Below are positions 1-5,264 of a stretch of DNA of 6,561 nt, one piece after another. How positions within the stretch are numbered: the first letter of the stretch is position 1; every line of letters begins with the position of its first letter. The notes under the pieces were generated by a model. The model ran no database searches and had not been told where the DNA came from. It was given only the letters and a program-made list of their open reading frames with translations. Location of the stretch: NCBI GenBank assembly GCA_029863665.1, contig JAOTUX010000062.1:1-6561 (forward strand), in the 5' to 3' direction. The DNA is from Candidatus Nitrosopumilus sp. (lineage in GTDB: Archaea > Thermoproteota > Nitrososphaeria > Nitrososphaerales > Nitrosopumilaceae). The position numbers and the translations under genes were made by a program.

Positions 1-1
1 A

Positions 2-607
2 AAATTTGTTCCATTTAAAATGGAAGTATCAGTAATTGCATCACGAAATACTAAAGGTCAAATCAAAACATATCCCTTAGTAGAGAATGTCCATGAACAC
101 AATATTTTACGTGAGACCATAGCACCTGCAAGAGTTACAGAAAAGATTGCCAAAAAATCTGAAGATATTGCCAAAAAAATAATGGCAGTTCTAAAAGGTG
201 CAGGAGTTTTTGGAATTGAGATGTTTGTAACACAAGACGATGATATTGTCATTAATGAGATTGCCCCACGAGTACATAATTCTGGACATCATACATTACA
301 ATCAAGTGAAACTTCTCAGTTTGAACAACATCTAAGGGCGATCCTAGGTTTAGAACTTGGCAATACAAATCTAATTCACAATACTGTCATGTATAACATC
401 TTAGGATCTAAAGAATTTGAAGGGGAATACAAATCACTAAAAATCTCCGAAGATAATTTATTTTTAAAAATGTATGGCAAAAAAATTTCAAAACCATTGC
501 GAAAGTTAGGTCATTTTAATTTAGTTGGAACACATAATGAATCCATTGAGCAATTATTACAAAAATTAGAAGGCCTCAAAGAGAAGGCAATTGTTCAACC
601 TGTCTGA
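2..607 (+). CDS. purK: N5-carboxyaminoimidazole ribonucleotide synthase PurK, 3' part (5' end outside window)
   Basis: PurK is an ATP-grasp enzyme of the cytoplasmic purine pathway. It carboxylates AIR with bicarbonate and ATP to N5-CAIR, the substrate of PurE. The frame is open from base 2, before the first Met at base 20, and the preceding residues KFVPFK continue the family's pattern, so the gene starts upstream. About 201 residues are visible, roughly the C-terminal half of a usual 360-390. Counting from the Met at base 20, the ATP-grasp metal/ATP motif NEIAPRVHNSGH is at residues 79-90, preceded by GVFGIEMFV (62-70). TSQFEQHLRAILGLELG (98-114) and the C-terminal YGK...RKLGHFN block (152-167) are also PurK hallmarks. 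A 34-base gap separates it from the membrane-protein gene downstream, suggesting co-transcription. Identification is firm; only the missing 5' half is unknown. Confidence 0.95.
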   Translation, partial: KFVPFKMEVSVIASRNTKGQIKTYPLVENVHEHNILRETIAPARVTEKIAKKSEDIAKKIMAVLKGAGVFGIEMFVTQDDDIVINEIAPRVHNSGHHTLQSSETSQFEQHLRAILGLELGNTNLIHNTVMYNILGSKEFEGEYKSLKISEDNLFLKMYGKKISKPLRKLGHFNLVGTHNESIEQLLQKLEGLKEKAIVQPV

Positions 608-641
608 TTAGATTTATTAGTTGTCAAGAAAGAGATTGCAT

Positions 642-1034
642 ATGTCTTTAGCTGTGTCTCTAATAATTACAGGTATTGCAATAGGATTGCTTGTAATTTA
701 TGGAGCAGATGTTGCAGTAAGTTATAGCACTAATAATGGAGAAGGCTTTATTCCATTTGATCATCAGACAAGAGGGATTGGATTAGGACTTCCAGCATTG
801 ATATTGCCAATTGCAGCATACTTTATTTCTAGAAAAGAAGCTTCAAAAGGACTTGGAATAATGATAATCATAGCAGGTATTTTGATCATAATTGGCGGTG
901 TAGTTGTAATTGGTAATGCAGATCCTACAGAAGCTGAGAAATCTGGACGAAATGTACTTTCTGAAACCATTCCATTAATTGTTGCAGGATTAATACAAAT
1001 TGGGCTAGGTATACTTAAAATTAAAAAATCTTAA
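642..1034 (+). CDS. small four-helix integral membrane protein, function unknown
   Basis: The product is 130 residues from the ATG at 642. A TTG seven codons earlier (621) is in frame but has no Shine-Dalgarno sequence and would add only a short basic leader, so the ATG is preferred. Four hydrophobic segments are visible: about residues 3-21, 45-63, 69-91 and 108-126. A polar loop lies after helix 1 (about 28-44, with acidic and aromatic residues) and another between helices 3 and 4 (92-107). The C-terminus is basic (KIKKS). The helices are rich in Gly, Ile and Leu. I recognise no catalytic motif and no named family. It sits 34 bases after purK and 10 bases before a zinc-ribbon microprotein gene, all in one direction, which suggests one transcript; a link to purine synthesis is not implied. 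Confidence 0.8.
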   Translation: MSLAVSLIITGIAIGLLVIYGADVAVSYSTNNGEGFIPFDHQTRGIGLGLPALILPIAAYFISRKEASKGLGIMIIIAGILIIIGGVVVIGNADPTEAEKSGRNVLSETIPLIVAGLIQIGLGILKIKKS

Positions 1035-1044
1035 AAGATAAACA

Positions 1045-1170
1045 ATGCCAACATGTACAAAATGCAGCAATGATGTAAAAAAAGTATATGACTGTGATCA
1101 TACTAATTTTGAAGAATATTGTGTTGAATGCTACACCGAATTACATTATTACCTAACAGAAAGTGATTAA
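1045..1170 (+). CDS. 41-residue zinc-ribbon microprotein
   Basis: This short gene (ATG at 1045, TAA at 1168-1170) encodes a 41-residue cytoplasmic protein. Two CxxC pairs, C4-x2-C7 (CTKC) and C26-x2-C29 (CVEC), have the geometry of a single zinc ribbon. C17 and H19 between them are possible extra ligands. The tail is acidic and aromatic. It begins 10 bases after the membrane-protein gene and ends 4 bases before the next frame, as expected for an operon member. Retention of all ligands and an intact frame argue for a real gene despite the size. Function is unknown; stand-alone ribbons of this size often bind nucleic acid or act as protein adaptors, which here is only inference. Confidence 0.7.
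   Translation: MPTCTKCSNDVKKVYDCDHTNFEEYCVECYTELHYYLTESD
1163..1167 (+). promoter_or_regulatory. Shine-Dalgarno-like GTGAT before the frame at 1175
   Basis: GTGAT is complementary to the AUCAC of the archaeal 16S 3' end and lies 7 bases before the ATG at 1175, inside the last codons of the zinc-ribbon gene. It supports 1175 as a genuine, or once genuine, translation start in an operon-internal position. Confidence 0.4.
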
Positions 1171-1174
1171 AAAA

Positions 1175-1402
1175 ATGCTAACTAACAGAGAGATTGCAAT
1201 TTACTCATTAGGAAAAACAGAAGGAGTAAACTCCATAGCTGAAACTCTTGGGAAAGGATTAGATTATGAGAAATAGATAGAATCATGGCATAAAACCATG
1301 AAACTTTTGGGGATTGAAATGTCGCTAAAAGAACTTGAAAAAATCTATAATGAGTTTGCAAAAAATATGGATGACGTAACTAATTCCAGCAATGCAAAAT
1401 AA
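1175..1402 (+). pseudogene. small ORF interrupted by an in-frame amber stop (75 residues if read through)
   Basis: The frame opens at an ATG 4 bases after the zinc-ribbon gene, behind a GTGAT ribosome site. It runs 33 codons to a TAG at 1274-1276, then continues open in the same frame for 41 more codons to a TAA at 1400-1402. The first part (MLTNREIAIYSLG...) and second part (...IESWHKTMKLLGIEM, then SLKELEKIYNEFAKNM) both look like ordinary helical protein, so the simplest reading is one gene broken by a nonsense mutation, for example TGG or CAG to TAG. Alternatives are a functional 33-residue product, a second 34-residue product from the ATG at 1298, a sequencing error, or readthrough. Nothing in the window suggests pyrrolysine use. 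The family is not recognised. Confidence 0.5.
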
Positions 1403-1449
1403 ATCAAACCAAGAAAGAAATAACAACGGTGTTTGTGTAATTTTAGGGA

Positions 1450-1596
1450 TTATGCCCCAGTTCTATGTAAAGTAACCATCACGTATGCAATTTCTTCTAC
1501 AAATGATTCATCATTTCCAATTGAAGTATATTTTGTAGCATTATTCCAGAATGTTATCTCTTGAGAGGTTTTTCCGGTAAAAGCTTGTTCGCTCAA
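1450..1596 (-). CDS. possible 48-residue small protein, or C-terminal remnant of a decayed gene
   Basis: On the minus strand a frame ending in TAA (1450-1452) reads as convincing protein. From a TTG at 1596-1594 it gives 48 residues beginning MSEQAFTGKTS and ending in VMVTLHRTGA, with a mixed polar/aromatic core (ITFWNNATKY) and an acidic stretch (NDESFVEEIA). A TATA-like CATTATCAG (minus strand, 1626-1618) lies about 26 bases upstream of the TTG, which would suit a leaderless message. However, the same frame stays open upstream of a lone TGA (1611-1609) back to an ATG at 1683. It may therefore instead be the tail of a longer, nonsense-mutated gene. It converges on the interrupted frame at 1175-1402. 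The family is not recognised. The rest of the interval (1403-1449 and 1597-1681) shows no further gene. Confidence 0.45.
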   Translation of the reverse strand: MSEQAFTGKTSQEITFWNNATKYTSIGNDESFVEEIAYVMVTLHRTGA

Positions 1597-1617
1597 TACT
1601 AGATATTCTCAATTGAT

Positions 1618-1626
1618 CTGATAATG
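1618..1626 (-). promoter_or_regulatory. weak TATA-like box for the small minus-strand frame
   Basis: CATTATCAG on the minus strand is centred about 26 bases before the TTG at 1596, the spacing expected for a leaderless archaeal transcript. The background is AT-rich, so the match is weak. Confidence 0.25.
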
Positions 1627-1650
1627 TTCAGCCTCAATCAAAATTAACCT

Positions 1651-1660
1651 ATTACTAAAA
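1651..1660 (+). promoter_or_regulatory. TATA-like box for the LLM-thiolase-DUF35 operon
   Basis: ATTACTAAAA is centred about 27 bases upstream of the ATG at 1682. No Shine-Dalgarno sequence precedes that ATG, so a leaderless or very short leader transcript is likely. If translation starts at the downstream ATG (1697) the leader would be about 15 bases. The call rests only on position and composition. Confidence 0.35.
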
Positions 1661-1681
1661 CAGAACACTAGAATATCTGTC

Positions 1682-2662
1682 ATGTATAGAAATTTCATGC
1701 GTATTGCGTGTAGTCTAGGATCATTGCTTTCAATAAATCAGGTCTTAGAGTGTTCAGAGATATTATCTAAAACCAATACAGATACGATTTGGATACCCGA
1801 AACGTGGGGAATGGAGAATTTTTCAATTTTAAGTGCAGTATCTAGTAAAACAACAAATCAAACAATAGGTTCATCAATTATCAACATCTATTCTAGAAGT
1901 CCTGTCAATATTGCAATGGGGGCAGCCACTGTCGATATTCTATCAAATGGGCGATTAATTTTAGGTCTAGGAACAAGTAGTTTACCTATTGTAGAAACTT
2001 TTCATGGTTACAAATTTGAGAAACCATTAACTAGAATGAAAGAATATGTTGAAATAATTCGATTAGCATTATCTGGAAAACAAATCAACTATGCTGGGGA
2101 AATTTTCAATCTAAAAAATTTTACTTTATTAATAAAGCCAAAAAGAAAATTAATTCCAATTTATCTGGCAGCTGTAAATCAAAAGATGGTAGATTTATCA
2201 TGGAGTATTGGAGATGGAGTAATTTTTTATTTAAGACCAATAAATGAAATGAAAGAAACAATAAAGAAAATGCAAACAAAGAAAACAATTGACGTATCTT
2301 GTCAAATAATAACTTGTGTTGCAGAAGATTCTGAAATGGCAATAGAACGTGCTAAAAAAACATTGGCATTTTACATATCGGTAGGTAATGTGTATAGAGA
2401 ATTTTTAGCAAAAAATGGATTCAGAAATGAAACAATCAACATATTTGAGGAATTTAAAAAATCAGGATTTAAATCAAATCATGAACTTGTTACGAACACT
2501 ATGCTTCAATCACTTGTAATAGCAGGCACATCTGAAGAATGCAAAAAACAACTTGGAGACTTTAGAGATACCGGTATGAATTTACCAATAATTCAATTCA
2601 ACCCCGTAGGAGATACATTAGAGTCGTTCAAATTATTTAAAAAAACATTTTTAGGGAAATAA
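1682..2662 (+). CDS. LLM-class (luciferase-like) F420/flavin-dependent oxidoreductase, Mer-like
   Basis: This is a 326-residue TIM-barrel protein of the bacterial-luciferase-like superfamily, closest in pattern to F420-dependent enzymes such as methylene-tetrahydromethanopterin reductase. Family landmarks in order: SLGSLLSI in the first strand (11-18), WIPETWG (37-43), IINIYSRSP (66-74, the cofactor-region strand), GRLILGLGTSS (90-100), the helix PLTRMKEYVEIIR (115-127), IPIYLAAVNQKMVDLSWSIGDGVI (158-181, phosphate-side strand and helix) and AGTSEECKKQL (281-291). Length is typical. The family usually begins right at the first strand, so the in-frame ATG at 1697 (MRIACSLGS) is a good alternative start. 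One base separates its stop from the thiolase ATG, so it heads a three-gene operon. Such proteins transfer hydride between F420 or FMN and a small substrate; the substrate here is unknown. Family confident, cofactor probable, reaction not determinable. Confidence 0.88.
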   Translation: MYRNFMRIACSLGSLLSINQVLECSEILSKTNTDTIWIPETWGMENFSILSAVSSKTTNQTIGSSIINIYSRSPVNIAMGAATVDILSNGRLILGLGTSSLPIVETFHGYKFEKPLTRMKEYVEIIRLALSGKQINYAGEIFNLKNFTLLIKPKRKLIPIYLAAVNQKMVDLSWSIGDGVIFYLRPINEMKETIKKMQTKKTIDVSCQIITCVAEDSEMAIERAKKTLAFYISVGNVYREFLAKNGFRNETINIFEEFKKSGFKSNHELVTNTMLQSLVIAGTSEECKKQLGDFRDTGMNLPIIQFNPVGDTLESFKLFKKTFLGK

Positions 2663-2663
2663 A

Positions 2664-3773
2664 ATGACTAGAGTAGGGATTGCAGCATATGGAATTACTC
2701 CTTTTACAAAAAATGATCAAAATATAGAATCAGTATTACTTGGATCTGTAAAAAACCTCTTTGATAACAATGCCAAAATTAATCGAGACGATGTGGATGC
2801 TGTTTTAGTTTCTACAAACGATAATTCAAAATATCTTGCTCCAATTTTATCTGAAATGACTGGAATTCAACCAAAAATTGCTCATTCAATTGAAAATTTG
2901 TGTAATTCAGGAACAAATACAATAGTTTCAGCATATTCTTACATCGCATCAGGCCTAGCTGAGATGGTGTTAATTAGTGGGGCTGAGAGATACGACAGTC
3001 CAGGTCAAATCTTAACATGGGATAATTCCAGAGGAGAGTTCAAACACCCAATATTTTGGGCATCAATCTTTACAAAATCATATAAACAAAAATTCTCAAT
3101 TTCAGATGAACAACTTGCACTTGTTTCAGTAAAAAACCACAAACAAGCTCAAAAAAATCCTAATGCATTACCGATGGGTACTTGTACAATACAAGATGTG
3201 GTAAATTCTAAAAAATTAACAGATGATTTAAGATTACTAGATTGTTCTAGACCATGTACTGGTAGTGCATCAATTCTTCTTGCATCTGAAAAAATAGCTA
3301 AGAAAAATATAGATATGCCCATATGGATTACAGGTATTGGTCAAAAAACAACTTCGGCAGGATTTACAAAAAATGATTCATTTAGTTCAATGGAGTCTAC
3401 CAAACTAGCAGGACAAGCTGCATTAAAAATGGCAAGTTACAATACAAAAGATATTGACGTTACAGAAATACATGATGCGTTTTCTGTTTGTGAACCTATG
3501 GCATTAGAATCATTAGGTTTTTCGGACATGGGAAAAGGGATGAGAGTGATCAAGGAGGCTCATGAAACAAATAATTTTAAAATAAATCCAAGAGGAGGGT
3601 TAATTGGCTCTGGACATCCTCTCGGAGCAACAGGTATCGCTCAAACCATAGAAATCACACAACAACTTCAATCAAAAGCTGGAAGTAGGCAAGTAGACGA
3701 TGCCAAAGTAGGATTGATTCACAACATGTCAGCAGCAGCAACATCATCAACAGTTTTGGTTTTAGAAAAATGA
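2664..3773 (+). CDS. archaeal thiolase (acetyl-CoA acetyltransferase/SCP2-type thiolase)
   Basis: This 369-residue protein is a full-length archaeal/SCP2-type thiolase, which forms or cleaves a carbon-carbon bond between acyl-CoA units, classically two acetyl-CoA to acetoacetyl-CoA. The nucleophilic Cys80 lies in ENLCNSGTN (77-85), followed by the helix and ISGAERY (104-110). His270 is in EIHDAF (268-273), and His318 in the block NPRGGLIGSGHPLGATG (308-324). The C-terminal HNMSAAATSS (353-362) lacks the extra Cys of bacterial biosynthetic thiolases, as is usual for this subgroup, but it also lacks the glycine-rich turn normally found there. It starts 1 base after the LLM gene and its TGA overlaps the DUF35 ATG by 4 bases. 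In archaea such thiolases form complexes with DUF35 proteins. Roles in mevalonate synthesis, the 3-hydroxypropionate/4-hydroxybutyrate cycle or an acyl-CoA side route are all possible; sequence alone does not decide. Confidence 0.9.
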   Translation: MTRVGIAAYGITPFTKNDQNIESVLLGSVKNLFDNNAKINRDDVDAVLVSTNDNSKYLAPILSEMTGIQPKIAHSIENLCNSGTNTIVSAYSYIASGLAEMVLISGAERYDSPGQILTWDNSRGEFKHPIFWASIFTKSYKQKFSISDEQLALVSVKNHKQAQKNPNALPMGTCTIQDVVNSKKLTDDLRLLDCSRPCTGSASILLASEKIAKKNIDMPIWITGIGQKTTSAGFTKNDSFSSMESTKLAGQAALKMASYNTKDIDVTEIHDAFSVCEPMALESLGFSDMGKGMRVIKEAHETNNFKINPRGGLIGSGHPLGATGIAQTIEITQQLQSKAGSRQVDDAKVGLIHNMSAAATSSTVLVLEK

Positions 3774-4078
3774 ATTTTGAATTAGAATTATCCAAAGGGG
3801 AATTTAGCATACCTGAATGTACAATATGTAAAAAAATTGTTTGGCCACCTGTAGAATTTTGTAATCACTGTTTTGGTTCTGTTTCTCTAAAAAAAGGAAA
3901 TTTTGAAGGTAAAATAATTGAATTTTCAAGACACGATGAAGATTATTTTTGTATAGTTGAATTTGAAAATACAATAAAAATAATGGCAAAAATTTTAAAA
4001 ATTCCTGAAAAAGGACAAAAAGTCAAAATTTCAAAATGTGGTATTTCTAATGGAAATTATTATTTTTACGTTAATTGA
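3770..4078 (+). CDS. DUF35 zinc-ribbon/OB-fold protein, thiolase partner
   Basis: The 102-residue product has the DUF35 layout. A rubredoxin-like zinc ribbon carries Cys17, Cys20, Cys31 and Cys34 (CTIC...CNHC) with the characteristic WPP just before the second pair (25-27). A small OB-fold beta barrel follows from about residue 45 to the end (GKIIEFSRHD, CIVEFENTIKIMAKI, GQKVKISKCG). It is somewhat shorter than many relatives, with little N-terminal helix. In characterised archaeal complexes a DUF35 protein bridges a thiolase and HMG-CoA synthase and holds the CoA moiety; in actinobacterial sterol degradation a DUF35 domain pairs with a thiolase-like aldolase. The 4-base ATGA overlap with the thiolase gene indicates translational coupling and a matched stoichiometry. 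No HMG-CoA synthase is adjacent. Its last 8 bases overlap the convergent methyltransferase-like gene. Confidence 0.88.
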   Translation: MNFELELSKGEFSIPECTICKKIVWPPVEFCNHCFGSVSLKKGNFEGKIIEFSRHDEDYFCIVEFENTIKIMAKILKIPEKGQKVKISKCGISNGNYYFYVN

Positions 4079-4898
4079 ATTTTGTATAGATATAAGGAGT
4101 TTCAACAGTTTGATCAAAAGTCCAAACCGTAGGTAATGAAACAGTATCAATTACATGTAAATTATATTTTTCAATAAGTGAGTTCCAACCACCATTAGTC
4201 AGATTACCGGATAATTGTCTTTTAGAATGAGTACCAGCAAAAACTAAACCTGTGTTATTTTTTAGATTTGGGCTAGAAATGATTTTTTCAATTATGTTAA
4301 TTGCCAAAACATCTCCTCCCATTTGAGGAAGACCACCAATAAAAAAAATAGGTTTTGCTAATTTAAGTTGAGAATAATCAAATTCAGATGCATTGTTGCA
4401 TTTTGGATTAAAATTATGATTTGTGTAGCTGCTAATTGTTTTTTGTAATTCTACCAACATTTCATCAATTTCAATACTATGTGCGACCAATTTCAAAATC
4501 TTTGCGCAAAACGCAATTCGTCCATCACCAGAACCAATATCCACTAATTCTAAGTATCCTAATTTTTTTGCAATAGACACCATTACAAAAGCGGACATTA
4601 TCCATGTTGGATAAAACGGTTGACAGCTAGAACCATGTTTTATGCTATTTAACCAATATTCATTGATATCACCTTCGTAAACAATACAGGAAGTACCTGC
4701 AATTTTTTGCTCAAATGAATTAAAATATATTGGATTTTTTTTAGCAAAATCATGAAGCATTTGTAAATGACATTCATCTATTTGAAATTCTTTGGAAGTA
4801 GATGATGGGATTACTTCTTGAATGTGAGCATTCCCAACATAGTTTTTAGCAAAATCTTGTTTTAGATGAATCAAGTTATTAACAAGCTCATCAAACAT
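4071..4898 (-). CDS. class I SAM-dependent methyltransferase-like protein
   Basis: This is a 275-residue protein with a Rossmann-type SAM-binding core. Motif I is VDIGSGDGR (119-127), and the acidic end of strand 2 is SIEID (141-145). A motif III-like segment NNASEFDYS (168-176) and a strand-4-like KPIFFIGGLPQMGGD (182-196) follow. Residues 1-100 form an unusual N-terminal region with a conserved-looking patch HGSSCQPFYPTW (88-99) directly before the core. The C-terminal part contains GLVFAGTHS (217-225) and ends in aromatic-rich strands. No DNA, RNA or protein substrate motif such as NPPY is visible, so the substrate is unknown. The ATG at 4898 is the only plausible start near the N-terminus. 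It lies 42 bases downstream of a small helical-protein gene on the same strand and converges on the DUF35 gene with an 8-base overlap. Confidence 0.7.
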   Translation of the reverse strand: MFDELVNNLIHLKQDFAKNYVGNAHIQEVIPSSTSKEFQIDECHLQMLHDFAKKNPIYFNSFEQKIAGTSCIVYEGDINEYWLNSIKHGSSCQPFYPTWIMSAFVMVSIAKKLGYLELVDIGSGDGRIAFCAKILKLVAHSIEIDEMLVELQKTISSYTNHNFNPKCNNASEFDYSQLKLAKPIFFIGGLPQMGGDVLAINIIEKIISSPNLKNNTGLVFAGTHSKRQLSGNLTNGGWNSLIEKYNLHVIDTVSLPTVWTFDQTVETPYIYTKFN

Positions 4899-4922
4899 GT
4901 TTTTTTATAAAATAAATGGGCT

Positions 4923-4930
4923 TGATAAAC
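4923..4930 (-). promoter_or_regulatory. TATA-like box for the methyltransferase-like gene
   Basis: GTTTATCA on the minus strand is centred about 29 bases upstream of the ATG at 4898, within the 42-base gap after the small helical-protein gene. It would allow separate leaderless transcription of the methyltransferase-like gene. No Shine-Dalgarno sequence is seen before that ATG. Confidence 0.3.
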
Positions 4931-4940
4931 TCATTGTAAT

Positions 4941-5144
4941 TTAATAGGATTTTTTTGATGAAAGAAATGCAAGTTCTTGTTCTATTTTTTTTAGTTGTTC
5001 AATAGTACTGGTTTGCAGGTTTTTGATATTTTGTATTTCTTTTTCAGACGGATCCATCACTAATTCAAAATCGAGATGTTTTAGTGTATTCAGATAAAAA
5101 TCTCGTTGCTCTAGTAATTTTTCAATAAGTATTTCAGACAACAA
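4941..5144 (-). CDS. small helical (coiled-coil-like) protein of 67 residues
   Basis: The frame encodes 67 residues that read as two amphipathic helices, about 2-25 (ILIEKLLEQRDFYLNTLKHL) and 33-63 (EKEIQNIKNL, IEQLKKIEQELAFL), joined by a DPS turn. Leucine/isoleucine spacing is compatible with a helical hairpin or coiled coil. The C-terminus is basic (SSKKSY). No ATG is available: the start is one of two tandem TTG codons (5144 or 5141), and a TATA-like TAAAATA lies about 23 bases upstream, so translation may be leaderless. It precedes the methyltransferase-like gene by 42 bases on the same strand and could be co-transcribed. No family is recognised and no enzymatic motif is present. The helical pattern and intact frame support a real gene. 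Confidence 0.6.
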   Translation of the reverse strand: MLSEILIEKLLEQRDFYLNTLKHLDFELVMDPSEKEIQNIKNLQTSTIEQLKKIEQELAFLSSKKSY

Positions 5145-5163
5145 GATATCTATGAAATGGGAG

Positions 5164-5170
5164 TATTTTA
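5164..5170 (-). promoter_or_regulatory. TATA-like box for the small helical-protein gene
   Basis: TAAAATA on the minus strand is centred about 23 bases before the TTG at 5144. It forms the left half of the 120-base divergent promoter region shared with the Holliday junction resolvase gene. Confidence 0.35.
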
Positions 5171-5231
5171 GAGATTAGAAAATAAATGTCAATATCACTT
5201 CACCATAAAGGGGTATTATGTAATTACTAGC

Positions 5232-5240
5232 TTTACTATA
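5232..5240 (+). promoter_or_regulatory. TATA-like box for the Holliday junction resolvase gene
   Basis: TTTACTATA is centred about 29 bases upstream of the TTG at 5265, with no Shine-Dalgarno sequence between, consistent with a leaderless archaeal message. An 8-base palindrome GTAATTAC (5220-5227) lies just upstream at the position of the BRE, but may be chance in this AT-rich stretch. Confidence 0.4.
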
Positions 5241-5264
5241 CTTGATACTGAAAATAATACGTCA

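Noticed and set aside
58..252. Minus-strand open frame of 64 codons inside purK
   Set aside because: It lies wholly antisense to a well-conserved part of purK and reads as low-information sequence; a shadow frame.
764..970. Minus-strand open frame inside the membrane-protein gene
   Set aside because: Antisense shadow of hydrophobic codons; no protein-like pattern and no promoter.
1274..1276. Amber codon as a pyrrolysine codon
   Set aside because: No pylT-like tRNA, insertion context or pyl genes are visible, and pyrrolysine use is not expected in this lineage. A nonsense mutation is simpler.
2121..2342. Minus-strand frame of 73 codons inside the LLM gene
   Set aside because: Leu/Phe-rich antisense of Lys/Asn/Glu-rich codons, a common artefact in AT-rich genomes.
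3804..3989. Minus-strand frame inside the DUF35 gene
   Set aside because: Antisense to the conserved zinc-ribbon and OB-fold coding sequence; composition is artefactual.
5213..5260. Inverted repeat GTATTAT (5213-5219) / ATAATAC (5254-5260) flanking the hjc TATA box, plus the palindrome GTAATTAC (5220-5227)
   Set aside because: Seven- and eight-base matches made only of A/T plus one G/C pair are expected by chance in such AT-rich DNA. The 34-base spacing fits no known operator.
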